From NCBI GenBank assembly GCA_900618425.1, contig UZAN01048636.1, positions 1 through 23,722 of the forward strand: a stretch of 23,722 nucleotides of DNA, written 5' to 3'. Positions 20,201 through 23,722 of this stretch are shown one piece after another. Positions within the stretch are counted from its first letter, which is position 1; every line of letters begins with the position of its first letter. The notes beneath the pieces were generated by a model. That model was not told where the DNA came from, ran no database searches, and was given only the letters and a program-made list of their open reading frames with translations. The stretch is from Echinostoma caproni. Lineage: Eukaryota > Platyhelminthes > Trematoda > Plagiorchiida > Echinostomatidae. The position numbers were made by a program, and so were the translations under genes.

Positions 20201-21877
20201 GTGTATAATTAATAAAAGTTGAATTTGATCGGCTACATTAGAAACCCGATGGAATTGAAAGGTCAACTTAGTAACACTGACTTTCTTGCATTTAACCTAC
20301 CGTATCATAGGCCGGAGGTAGCACAGGAGAAGGGCGTTGTGAACTGTGGGTAACGCTTCTCATGAAATCACTCTACAACACACTTTTTACGGTCTAACAT
20401 CTAATGTAGCGAATTTCCCAAGGACGAGTTTAGTTGCTAATCTGGCTAGATTCCACCGGGAATCTTCTTTTGCTCACTAAAAGTTCGCAAATACACACAA
20501 ACCATGGTGGGTCACCAGGTTATTGAGGTAACTGTATATGTTATACTCGTTGCCTAATCTAAATGCAAAGTAATTCTTGAAAACTTTTATTAGACACCGT
20601 TGTGTGAGGAAGTGGACCCCATAATCACGGGAACTCACTGTTCACTTACGACAGCCGACATTCTTAACCCGTGGGATTTGGCTTGGCGACCCATTTGGCT
20701 AGCAGCAACTTGCTCTTGCAATCGTCATTGCTAGTGAGCACTTGGATGTAGTCGACAACTTTGCCTATATCTGAAGAACAGTACGAACCGGCGGCGATAT
20801 TAGAGACGAGGTCACGTCACGTCTAGGAAGATGCATCGTGGTTTACCCTAATGCAAAGCGTCTACCGGACCATTGCGATATGGATTTCTTTCTAAACAGA
20901 AGAGTACGTAATGACGCATTCGAAGTCCTTCATTCCGTGGTTGAGTTCTGGGCCCTCCGTTTTGGGAACTTTTGATAGCTTTCGATATTTCATCTCTATT
21001 GTTTCCGAAGCGTTTCCCGTGTCTTTTGATACCATATTAGCGTATTAGTGAGGTTCAGTTACGTGTATATAGATAGAGGGCTGTCGTTTAACTGAAGTGA
21101 TCCTACTGAACCGCCTCCCATCGCTTGAACACCTTCACTCATGATTGCCCATCACCTAATTTACCGATTGCTTTTTCCGAACTCCGAGCATGACTGAAAA
21201 AAGAGTCGCGGCGATTGATCCATGACTTCAAGTACGTTGTCGTAAAAGATAACGACTTCAGTGGTTTCTGTCGATCCTTCCCAATTATTGGGTTGAATAT
21301 CGAGCGAAGATGAGTTTTACCGCATAGCTCAAAATTGAAAACCGTATCGTGAATACTGTACATACATGTTGTTCACGAATGCGCACGACCTCCGTCTACT
21401 GCTAACTCACCGACACCAAACTTGTGGAACAAATTACCCCATATCAGCAATATCAACAAGAAACAATAAAAAGAGTCCTCTTTTTTTTATCTTGAGCGGA
21501 GCACCACTCATTGATCCAATGTGTGATGCTTTTGTAATCCTTCTACAGTTTTGGTGCTCAGTCAGGATAATGGTTGTGCACTTGGTGATATTCAATTGAA
21601 TGGAATCACGACTGTGCCGTATTTTGCTGTTTACTTTTGTTTTAAGTATACTTTTTGGACTTCAAAATTTGTTTTCCTCAACGTCTCGCTAACCCCCATT
21701 TTTCTGGTCGTTTTCAGTCTTTGGATTCACGTGTACTCCACTGATTTATAAATGTCCACTAACCGTCTGTTGTATTTTTCTCACATTCAGGTAAACGACC
21801 ATTCGTGTGTGATGTCTGTGGTTCAACGTTTACCCAACTGGTTCACTTGAAATTGCACAAAGAGACCATTCACGAAG
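772..21877 (+). CDS. Multi-exon C2H2 zinc-finger gene (gene model, 3' end not in window)
   Basis: This entry ties together the exons listed separately below. Seven downstream exons each encode one zinc finger, and three or four upstream exons encode a non-finger N-terminal region. Every assigned intron is GT-AG and interrupts the first base of a codon (phase 1), so all junctions join in frame. The seven fingers alone give about 203 uninterrupted residues; with the upstream exons the partial protein is about 320-360 residues. C2H2 arrays of this kind normally bind DNA in the nucleus, and a basic NLS-like patch in the 11365-11472 exon agrees with this. Intron lengths run from 93 nt to about 5.5 kb, and the long ones are full of retroelement debris. 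The last exon ends in a splice donor, so the protein continues. I do not recognise the orthologue. The finger region is very well supported; the upstream exons are inferred from splice signals, phase and open frames. Confidence 0.85.
942..2209. other. Intron sequence, largely unexplained, with one unrecognised ORF
   Basis: This is the first part of the 5.5-kb intron after the 772-941 exon. An open frame on the + strand covers 1102-1497 (131 codons, TTG start only). Its C-terminal end is hydrophobic (GIIWTIVPMIIPGFGSVV) and I do not recognise it. Overlapping antisense frames at 1569-1980 look like chance. No transposon signature was identified. Confidence 0.3.
2210..3545 (+). mobile_element. 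RTE-like LINE, internally deleted (family A)
   Basis: The copy opens with a dispersed repeat (2210-2310) also found near 20090-20205 and 20600-20715. It then gives decayed reverse transcriptase: YKAPSPNGL at 2522-2548, SKLLADIILRRLSAARK near 2728, QAGFRLV near 2799 and VFLDIKAAF at 2896-2922. The frame then jumps to LAFANLRHLW (2957-2986) and VLVYGTETWALR (3047-3082). The catalytic (Y)ADD block and flanking RT palm are therefore missing, several hundred bp in all. The tail continues through LRWLEHML to a 3' UTR that shares motifs with the copy at window start. Stops and frameshifts throughout show that it is dead. Confidence 0.85.
3565..4275 (+). mobile_element. RTE-like LINE, 5'-truncated (family B)
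   Basis: The copy begins in the RT C-terminal region. YGCETLYLHVEDAHRLEVF (3613-3669) and CLRILARVGWREHISNYELS follow in the same frame, then the tail motif ETLKEMAANRQ near 4010-4042. The 3' UTR to about 4271 matches 308-617 and ends in an atgatgatgatt tail. It is inserted immediately after the family A copy in the same orientation. The 5' end is lost, as is usual for LINEs. Confidence 0.8.
4276..6230. other. Intron stretch without recognised gene
   Basis: There is no supported exon. A pair of perfect hairpins lies at 4461-4516 (separate entry). A TATA-like ctataaaagg occurs at about 5460-5469, but without flanking long terminal repeats I could not make it an LTR or promoter. Open frames at 4629-4835 and 5018-5230 are short and unrecognised. 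The sequence looks like old repeat material. Confidence 0.3.
4461..4516. repeat. Two adjacent perfect inverted repeats (hairpins)
   Basis: The first is cactacga-ttct-tcgtagtg at 4461-4480: an 8-bp perfect stem with a 4-nt loop. Seven bases later comes aagaggtgc (4487-4495) paired with gcacctctt (4505-4513), a 9-bp stem with a 9-nt loop, extendable by ggt/acc across a 2-nt bulge. The function is unknown. Confidence 0.7.
6235..6415 (+). mobile_element. tRNA-derived SINE
   Basis: A Pol III-type A box (actggtccagtggttaag, about 6265) and a B box (gagttcgaatcccgcc, about 6312) are spaced as in a tRNA, but the sequence cannot fold as a full tRNA. A tail resembling tgtacatttatatact and ending in aataaaataag follows. 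The tail resembles that of the minus-strand copy at 11830-12005, supporting one SINE superfamily. It ends about 50 nt before the 6466 exon. Confidence 0.65.
6466..6573 (+). CDS. Candidate internal exon, acidic/Thr-Ser-rich region
   Basis: The acceptor (ctgtttcatttttag) ends at 6465 and the donor (g|gtaagc) begins at 6574. The segment is 108 nt, an exact multiple of three, open in the frame required by phase-1 introns on both sides. The peptide begins AVVLKVSDDDVALRPNEDKQ and then becomes Thr/Ser/Asn-rich; it looks disordered, with an acidic cluster near its start. It joins without a stop to both the preceding and following candidate exons. It starts about 50 nt after the end of a SINE. There is no homology call. 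Confidence 0.6.
6650..7440 (+). mobile_element. Purine-rich LINE-like C-terminal remnant
   Basis: The + strand is strikingly A/G-rich here and includes an 11-G run at 6813-6823. Around 7190-7365 decayed frames give WNTKLTLRAPREASQD and, in another frame, RREPESGERSWAELKDK followed by a stop and then KTQWRF. This fits the Lys/Arg-rich tail pattern of many non-LTR ORF2 proteins (GRP..TWRR...SW.EL...A.dR..WR). The pattern is spread over frameshifts, so the call is tentative. Any family other than RTE is possible. Confidence 0.35.
7480..9240 (-). mobile_element. RTE-like LINE, longest copy, minus strand
   Basis: Reading the minus strand, the order is: linker remnants near 9010 (REDRETWWTLCK); CLERWAEHF near 8860; AAGSDNLTPAPL near 8700; the RT block with ISLIPIGLKLLASALL (about 8525-8475) and AGFLGCHGCLDQIFTLRELL (about 8436-8377); GVRQGCSISPFLFNF (about 8182-8138); the catalytic block as ECADDIALL (about 8056-8030); and the thumb region with LAFAKLWHRWRRRDI. 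It ends near YGGS/VTMRS around 7560-7610 or slightly lower. The Tyr of the usual YADD is Cys, and stops and frameshifts interrupt the ORF. It lies antisense within the 4.8-kb intron. Confidence 0.85.
9300..9790 (+). mobile_element. RTE-like LINE 3' fragment
   Basis: The + strand gives LAKAMVDFTNLRHQWLHNDI from about 9373, the same segment as LAFANLRHLWFRRDI in the copy at 2957. Then, out of frame, come RVFSIQPLCLRNIARV (about 9520-9570), WEHRVSNDEDLRRG and WLETLKDITQGG (about 9671-9705). These are successive RTE C-terminal motifs. The copy is 5'-truncated and faces the minus-strand copy immediately to its left. Confidence 0.75.
9991..10052. repeat. (TA)n microsatellite at gap edge
   Basis: There are 31 uninterrupted TA units directly against the N run. 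The true length is unknown because the assembly breaks here. Confidence 0.97.
10053..10506. other. Assembly gap (454 N)
   Basis: An unsequenced gap follows the (TA)n tract. The unknown bases lie inside the 4.8-kb intron between the exons at 6466 and 11365, so an unseen exon is possible. Isolated single N bases also occur at 14052 and 15255. Confidence 0.99.
10507..11253. other. Intron stretch without recognised gene
   Basis: This is the remainder of the 4.8-kb intron between the gap and the (CA)n repeat. I see no exon, transposon motif or structured element. The open frames on the minus strand are short and partly span the gap or the microsatellite. Confidence 0.4.
11254..11285. repeat. (CA)n microsatellite
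   Basis: Sixteen uninterrupted CA units lie about 80 nt upstream of the 11365 candidate exon. Confidence 0.97.
11365..11472 (+). CDS. Candidate internal exon with basic NLS-like patch
   Basis: A pyrimidine-rich stretch ends in gaag at 11364 and a good donor (g|gtgagc) starts at 11473. The exon is 108 nt, phase 1 at both ends, and open throughout. In that frame a stop codon at about 11340-11342 rules out a longer exon. The peptide contains the run PRKYRRKLPTPRS, a cluster of five Lys/Arg in seven residues (RKYRRKL) that could serve as a nuclear localisation signal, followed by DEAKSS. It can join either the 120-nt candidate exon at 11667 or the first finger exon at 12460 in frame. The acceptor is weaker than those of the finger exons, which limits certainty. 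Confidence 0.55.
11667..11786 (+). CDS. Optional candidate exon with CxxC and CC
   Basis: The acceptor (gttctcccgtttag) ends at 11666 and the donor (g|gtgagc) starts at 11787. The segment is 120 nt, phase 1 at both ends, and open in the expected frame. The peptide includes KRFCYPHCRAGNNVCCYDRR. It has a CxxC pair like the start of a zinc finger but no His pair, so it is not a canonical C2H2 unit. It could be a decayed finger, another zinc-binding segment, or a chance open frame; the gene reads in frame with or without it. It lies only 194 nt downstream of the previous candidate exon. Confidence 0.38.
11830..12005 (-). mobile_element. tRNA-derived SINE, inverted
   Basis: On the minus strand an A-box-like gtggtggtcaagtggttagg lies near 11995-11970 and a B-box-like cccgggttcgaaccgc near 11951-11935. 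A very GC-rich body with ggccgcggcc follows. The 3' tail resembles tgtacagttgtatattcaat and ends in aataaatgaaaa, similar to the SINE at 6235. A near-perfect outer pairing ggagcgg/ccgctcc is visible, but the T-arm does not form, so this is not a functional tRNA. It sits in the 673-nt intron just before finger exon 1. Confidence 0.65.
12460..12546 (+). CDS. Zinc-finger exon 1 (C2H2)
   Basis: The acceptor (catctgattcag) ends at 12459 and the donor (g|gtaaat) starts at 12547. The finger reads CEVCGKRLERARTLMLHKRA then VHE, giving C-x2-C-x12-H-x4-H. The usual Phe of the hydrophobic core is Leu here. The predicted recognition helix positions -1, 2, 3 and 6 are R, R, T and L. The linker before the first Cys ends LLPFEC, resembling the classical TGEKPF type. 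The exon is 87 nt, and the final G is completed by GG from the next exon to make a Gly codon, 93 nt downstream. Confidence 0.9.
12640..12726 (+). CDS. Zinc-finger exon 2 (C2H2)
   Basis: The acceptor (cattttccag) ends at 12639 and the donor (g|gtaagt) matches the consensus at 12727. The finger reads CEFCDFRFTQKGHLKQHIEA then VHK: C-x2-C-x12-H-x4-H with the conserved Phe and Leu in place. The helix positions -1, 2, 3 and 6 are Q, G, H and Q, a conventional DNA-contacting set. The linker GYRPFAC is close to the canonical TGEKPFxC. The preceding intron is only 93 nt, whereas the following one is about 3.4 kb and holds a Penelope-like element. Confidence 0.92.
12727..14459. other. Intron stretch without recognised gene
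   Basis: This is the 5' half of the 3.4-kb intron between finger exons 2 and 3. Open frames at 13285-13545 (minus) and 13538-13879 (plus) are unrecognised and have no finger signature or phase-1 splice pair. A short motif near 13925-13945 (gtcaaacggtcgagaagcac) resembles 15757-15780, hinting at a low-copy repeat. Confidence 0.3.
14460..15350 (+). mobile_element. Penelope-like element remnant with GIY-YIG domain
   Basis: One frame carries a long decayed ORF from about 14523 to 15180. It contains RFLGYPEDFVDKLSRLK, then NRTYYPVKPRIVHRTRSV, then VIYQSECGCGVT (14838-14873), a stop at 14874-14876, then IGRTARPLRKRVLEHI. The last two blocks are the Cys-containing GIY-YIG endonuclease of Penelope-like elements; the stop replaces the Tyr of YIG. 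Downstream motifs HLVDREKAFRVIF and TEAIAIKR, followed by stops, are typical of the element's C-terminus. The 3' UTR runs to about 15350. It is 5'-truncated (little or no RT is visible) and sits in the intron between fingers 2 and 3. Confidence 0.8.
15351..16170. other. Intron stretch without recognised gene
   Basis: An unrecognised open frame at 15441-15743 (100 codons, TTG start) and a (CAT)n-like run at 15971-15987 are the only notable points. The (CAT)n could be the tail of an old minus-strand RTE, but no coding remnant was found next to it. Confidence 0.3.
16171..16257 (+). CDS. Zinc-finger exon 3, atypical second half (C2HC-like)
   Basis: The acceptor (gcgatgacag) ends at 16170 and the donor (c|gtaagc) starts at 16258; the length is 87 nt. 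The finger begins with the canonical linker GARPFGC and reads CKRCGRRFSTPRAAKLHQCE. The CxxC, Phe and first His are all present, but where the other fingers place the second His (x4 after the first) there is a Lys. A Cys lies two residues after the first His instead. The usual helix Leu is Ala. The finger may bind zinc as an irregular C2HC unit or may have lost folding. Its last base is C instead of G, so the joined linker codon is CGT (Arg). Confidence 0.82.
16258..17462. other. Intron between finger exons 3 and 4, nothing recognised
   Basis: I looked for CxxC...HxxxxH exons and retroelement motifs on both strands and saw none. The stretch is A/T-rich, with a strong pyrimidine tract only at its 3' end. 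Confidence 0.4.
17463..17549 (+). CDS. Zinc-finger exon 4 (C2H2)
   Basis: A very good pyrimidine tract and cag end at 17462; the donor (g|gtcagt) starts at 17550. The finger reads CGICDARFRNGVELRKHGLR then AHA: C-x2-C-x12-H-x4-H. The helix positions -1, 2, 3 and 6 are N, V, E and K. The linker (R)CPAFGC lacks the Lys/Arg-Pro of a classical linker and adds an extra Cys. This exon and the next are separated by a 162-nt intron, so they form a compact pair. Confidence 0.9.
17712..17798 (+). CDS. Zinc-finger exon 5 (C2H2)
   Basis: The acceptor (cacactactcag) ends at 17711 and the donor (t|gtgagt) starts at 17799. The finger reads CSVCGAPFRTEAELANHRLS then THE: C-x2-C-x12-H-x4-H with conserved Phe and Leu. 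The helix positions -1, 2, 3 and 6 are T, A, E and N. The preceding linker is (D)EKTCDC, with Thr and Cys replacing Pro-Phe, so the packing between fingers 4 and 5 may differ from the classical arrangement. The final base T joins TG of the next exon to give Leu. Confidence 0.9.
17799..18879. other. Intron part, unrecognised minus-strand ORF
   Basis: A minus-strand frame of 108 codons (18856-18530, TTG start, first Met at residue 9) encodes a basic peptide with segments such as FSQKKKEPETKRR and a Lys-rich end. It is not recognised. A possible tRNA-like B box (ggtccttcaaatcca) lies near 18124, too weak to call a SINE. Confidence 0.25.
18880..19260 (+). mobile_element. RTE-like LINE 3' fragment
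   Basis: YGCETVSLCIEEVHRM occurs from about 18902, and further on, in another frame, RIRMNLLRWLGHVLQMLHKR (about 19059-19118). These are the same consecutive RTE C-terminal motifs seen at 3613 and 3240. The element is truncated at both ends and frameshifted. It lies in the intron between finger exons 5 and 6. Confidence 0.7.
19327..19355. repeat. Compound (GC)n(GT)n microsatellite
   Basis: About four GC units run into ten GT units, inside the intron upstream of finger exon 6. Confidence 0.9.
19727..19813 (+). CDS. Zinc-finger exon 6 (C2H2)
   Basis: The acceptor (cgcctatcag) ends at 19726 and the donor (g|gtaagt) starts at 19814. The finger reads CDLCDKNFTQANKLLIHKST then VHE: C-x2-C-x12-H-x4-H with Phe and Leu conserved. 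The helix positions -1, 2, 3 and 6 are Q, N, K and I. The linker after splicing is LKRLFHC. It is isolated by introns of about 1.9 kb on both sides, each containing RTE debris. Confidence 0.92.
20085..20205 (-). repeat. Dispersed repeat, inverted copy
   Basis: On the minus strand this reads through ataatcacgaggatctgtag, cggtaacctaag and gactctgagtggcgaaac. The + strand copy at 2210-2310 has the parallel blocks gatagtcacgaagacctgct, ccggcaacctaag and gacttggagtggcgaacc. The repeat probably belongs to an RTE-family element. Confidence 0.6.
20600..20715 (+). repeat. Dispersed repeat, direct copy
   Basis: The shared blocks with 2210-2310 are gtggaccc, ata(a/g)tcacg, the tgttca segment and the ggcttggcgaccc end. 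It is followed after a short distance by RTE coding debris, as at 2210. Confidence 0.55.
20760..21330 (+). mobile_element. RTE-like LINE 3' fragment
   Basis: The + strand gives GDIRDEVTSRLG near 20792, then a degraded counterpart of the ANLRHLW segment, LNRRVRNDAFEVLHSVVEFW near 20893, and WALR near 20950. Further on are decayed matches to the tail (HLHS..LPIT..FTDCFF). It is more diverged than the other copies and lies in the intron between finger exons 6 and 7. Confidence 0.55.
21791..21877 (+). CDS. Zinc-finger exon 7 (C2H2), last exon identified
   Basis: The acceptor (tttctcacattcag) ends at 21790 and a donor (g|gttagc) starts at 21878. The finger reads CDVCGSTFTQLVHLKLHKET then IHE: C-x2-C-x12-H-x4-H. 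The helix positions -1, 2, 3 and 6 are Q, V, H and L. The linker after splicing, GKRPFVC, is nearly canonical. Because the exon ends in a phase-1 donor, at least one further exon must follow. No convincing one is seen in the remaining 1.8 kb. Confidence 0.92.
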
Positions 21878-22839
21878 GTTAGCCTCTGATTTCAGTACAA
21901 CGTTTTTATCCTACATAGCGGTAACTACCCCATAGAGAATGATCACATTACGCGGTTCGAGAATATTTTACACTGTGAACCGCAGTGAGCATAGTGCCCT
22001 ATCATTTGTGAAATGAACACCAATCTGTTTCATTGGAATTCCCTGTTTGCCCGTGGTTGTTGATGTCATCCTAAAAGTAAAACGCATGTGTTGTAGAAGC
22101 ATCTTTACAAACTATCCTCCACCAAATATCATTGTTATTATTATTATATTTCACACACCTGAATCCGGATTGTGTGCCAATCTTTATACAAAGAGAAAGT
22201 TCCATGATTTGTTTATGGGCGGAGTATACTGCCAGCTTGCTCAGGCCCATACAGCTGAATTTTCTTTGGAAATCCACAACCCGAGCCTTTGATTAGCCAA
22301 AGACTGACCCGCAAGGCAACAGGATGATATGTGAAAACTGCAGTCTAGTCTGAACTGGCATCCAGTTTATCGGATCAGACGCCTTCCAAGGTGCCCAATC
22401 AAGCAGTTAACCACTGCTATAGCCAGAAAAGTGTAGGTGTTTGTCGTTAGTGTACCTCTTCTTGGTTGATTTGAAAGTAGGATTTTTAACTAACTCCTCT
22501 AGGTATATTGCCAGTGGTTCACCGACCCGGCTGTAGCCTCGGATGTTGGCTTTTCGTCCGAGACGAGAAGGCAGTGAGTAGGCCTTTCTCAGTGGAGGCT
22601 TTTTGAGACGCTGTGTCCTATACGGAAGTTTCGCGAGGTGAAAAGGAAGGATAGTTAGTCACAACCCGAGACACCCAGGCGGTCCATACCTAGGCTTTCG
22701 GAGGCTGCTATATCCATAACGTTAGTTGATTTACACTCTGTTTGACAAAACGGAGGGGTTTCTCGTCACACGCATTTGTTCTACCAATTCGTCTGACTTT
22801 GCGATTTTCGATCGATGCGCGTTTGCATATTTTTCATAT
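21878..22839. other. Stretch after the last finger exon, no exon confirmed
   Basis: Two phase-1-compatible acceptors lead to short open segments with stops: after 22501 (about 34 codons) and after about 22250 (about a dozen codons). Neither has a polyadenylation signal or domain. On the minus strand at 22440-22320 an A-box-like ggctatagcagtggttaact hints at another tRNA-derived repeat. Confidence 0.3.
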
Positions 22840-23355
22840 TCTCATCTATAACCCTTAACTTTATTCAACAAATAGTTCCATAGTGCGGTCCTATCGATAG
22901 AGTCGAAGGCCGCACGGATGCCTAAGAATACATGCTAGGCATGACGGTACTCTGGCGGCTGTCGGAGAGTAAAGATTTGACCGATGCATCCACGACCAGC
23001 GCGAAACCCAGCCTACTCCCCACACATAATGTACAGTCGGCGGAGAATGACGGACGCCAACAGGTTTGACCCTATCGAGATCAGGCTTATACCTCAATTA
23101 TTGACGACGTCACTGCGCGGGCACTTTTTAAAGATGGGGACAACAATCGATTCCCCCAACGACGAAGGGACCGGCTCCGTGTTCCACACATTAGAGAACA
23201 GAACTTGTAGCTCTCTTGCAAGCTTTATTCCACCATCTTTAAATAGAGCTGAGGGAAGGACATCGGAGCCTGGCGAGTTGTGACATTCCAGTGCTCGGAT
23301 CTCCGCCTCAGAAGGTGTGTCCGTTGGGACAGACCATAGGACTTTTCCCGGTTTT
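22840..23355 (-). mobile_element. RTE-like LINE, RT N-terminal fragment, minus strand
   Basis: On the minus strand the order is SEAEIRALECHNSPGSDVL, SALFKDGG near 23240, NVWNTEPVPSSLGESIVVPI (about 23191-23132), LLASVILRRL, AGFRAGRGCIGQIFTLRQ near 23010-22970 and IRAAFDSIDRTALWNYLL (about 22922-22870). These are RT fingers/palm motifs up to the LDIKAAF block. Downstream catalytic parts are missing. Some stops interrupt it. Confidence 0.8.
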
Positions 23356-23722
23356 GGTTGCTGTCCTTTGGTTGCCCTTCTGGATGAACATTAGTAGAAA
23401 GACAGGAAAGTAGGATCAAAAAGAGAATTTGGAATTTCAGAGGAGAAATGTTACAGAAAAATTGAGAAGATGCACGAACGCTACTGTTTACGATACTCAG
23501 CTTTAACACTGAGTGTCTCTAACCATCGGGTACGAACATCCTGCGGTACAGGATCCTAACGGGACCTACGTGACCTAGACTCTTAGTTATGGTTTTCATA
23601 CCATCACGATGAGACTGCACCTTGGCGTGGTTTGATGGCTTGCGCGCCTCAATGACCCTGCGAGCTATACAGGCTGGCTCCTCACAGTCGCAGATCCAAT
23701 CATGCCTGGAAGGTCAACGGGT
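23356..23722 (-). mobile_element. RTE-like LINE 3' end, minus strand (family A)
   Basis: On the minus strand, rwLETLS-like coding (gatggttagagacactcagt) is followed by KAEYRKQ and a stop. A 3' UTR follows, ending gggcaaccaaaggacagcaa, which matches the family A tail at 217-243. It continues beyond the window. It runs directly into the RT fragment at 23355. Confidence 0.65.

Noticed and set aside
22251..22292. Short terminal exon ending in TGA near 22290
   Set aside because: Only about a dozen codons, a weak acceptor and no polyadenylation signal.
22502..22605. Possible last exon after an acceptor at 22501 (about 34 codons, then TGA)
   Set aside because: Phase fits, but there is no finger, no polyadenylation signal, and the surrounding sequence reads like repeat material. 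Not enough to place the stop codon.
1..23722. CRISPR arrays, operons, rRNA genes or bacterial mobile elements
   Set aside because: No regularly spaced direct repeats, no prokaryotic gene organisation and no rRNA-like sequence seen; introns and LINEs indicate a eukaryote.

Overview
The window is eukaryotic genomic DNA. It has no operons or dense ORFs. It does have GT-AG introns, dinucleotide microsatellites, an N gap and many decayed retrotransposon copies. The repeat set is RTE-clade LINE fragments with RT C-terminal motifs such as LAFANLRHLW and YGCETW, a Penelope-like element with a GIY-YIG remnant, and tRNA-derived SINEs. Together these suggest a parasitic flatworm, most likely a digenean trematode. 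That assignment rests on remembered family resemblance, not on a search.

The one convincing host gene lies on the + strand and spans at least 772-21877. It encodes a C2H2 zinc-finger protein. Its finger region consists of seven exons (12460-12546, 12640-12726, 16171-16257, 17463-17549, 17712-17798, 19727-19813, 21791-21877). Each exon is exactly 87 nt, is bounded by phase-1 GT-AG introns, and carries one complete finger of 29 codons. All six junctions read through without a stop. Upstream are weaker phase-compatible exons: 772-941 (possible ATG at 803), 6466-6573 (108 nt), 11365-11472 (108 nt, with a basic NLS-like patch) and an optional 11667-11786 (120 nt). They would give a Ser/Thr/Pro-rich, probably disordered N-terminal region. 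The last finger exon ends in a splice donor, so the C-terminus and stop codon lie downstream and were not found with confidence.

Layout: 1-617 holds two RTE 3' ends; 772-941 the first candidate coding exon; 2210-4275 two RTE copies; 6235-6415 a SINE; 6466-6573 an exon; 6650-7400 a purine-rich LINE-like stretch; 7480-9790 two RTE fragments in opposite orientation; 9991-10506 a (TA)n tract and sequencing gap; 11254-11285 a (CA)n tract; 11365-12726 the compact exon cluster containing an inverted SINE; 14460-15350 a Penelope-like element; 16171-17798 fingers 3-5; 18880-19260 an RTE fragment; 19727-19813 finger 6; 20090-21330 an inverted repeat pair and an RTE fragment; 21791-21877 finger 7; 22840-23722 two fused minus-strand RTE fragments.

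The most interesting feature is the strict one-finger-per-exon, all-symmetric-phase design. Any finger could be skipped, duplicated or shuffled without shifting the frame, inside introns heavily loaded with retroelements. No bacterial, CRISPR, rRNA or intact tRNA feature was seen.
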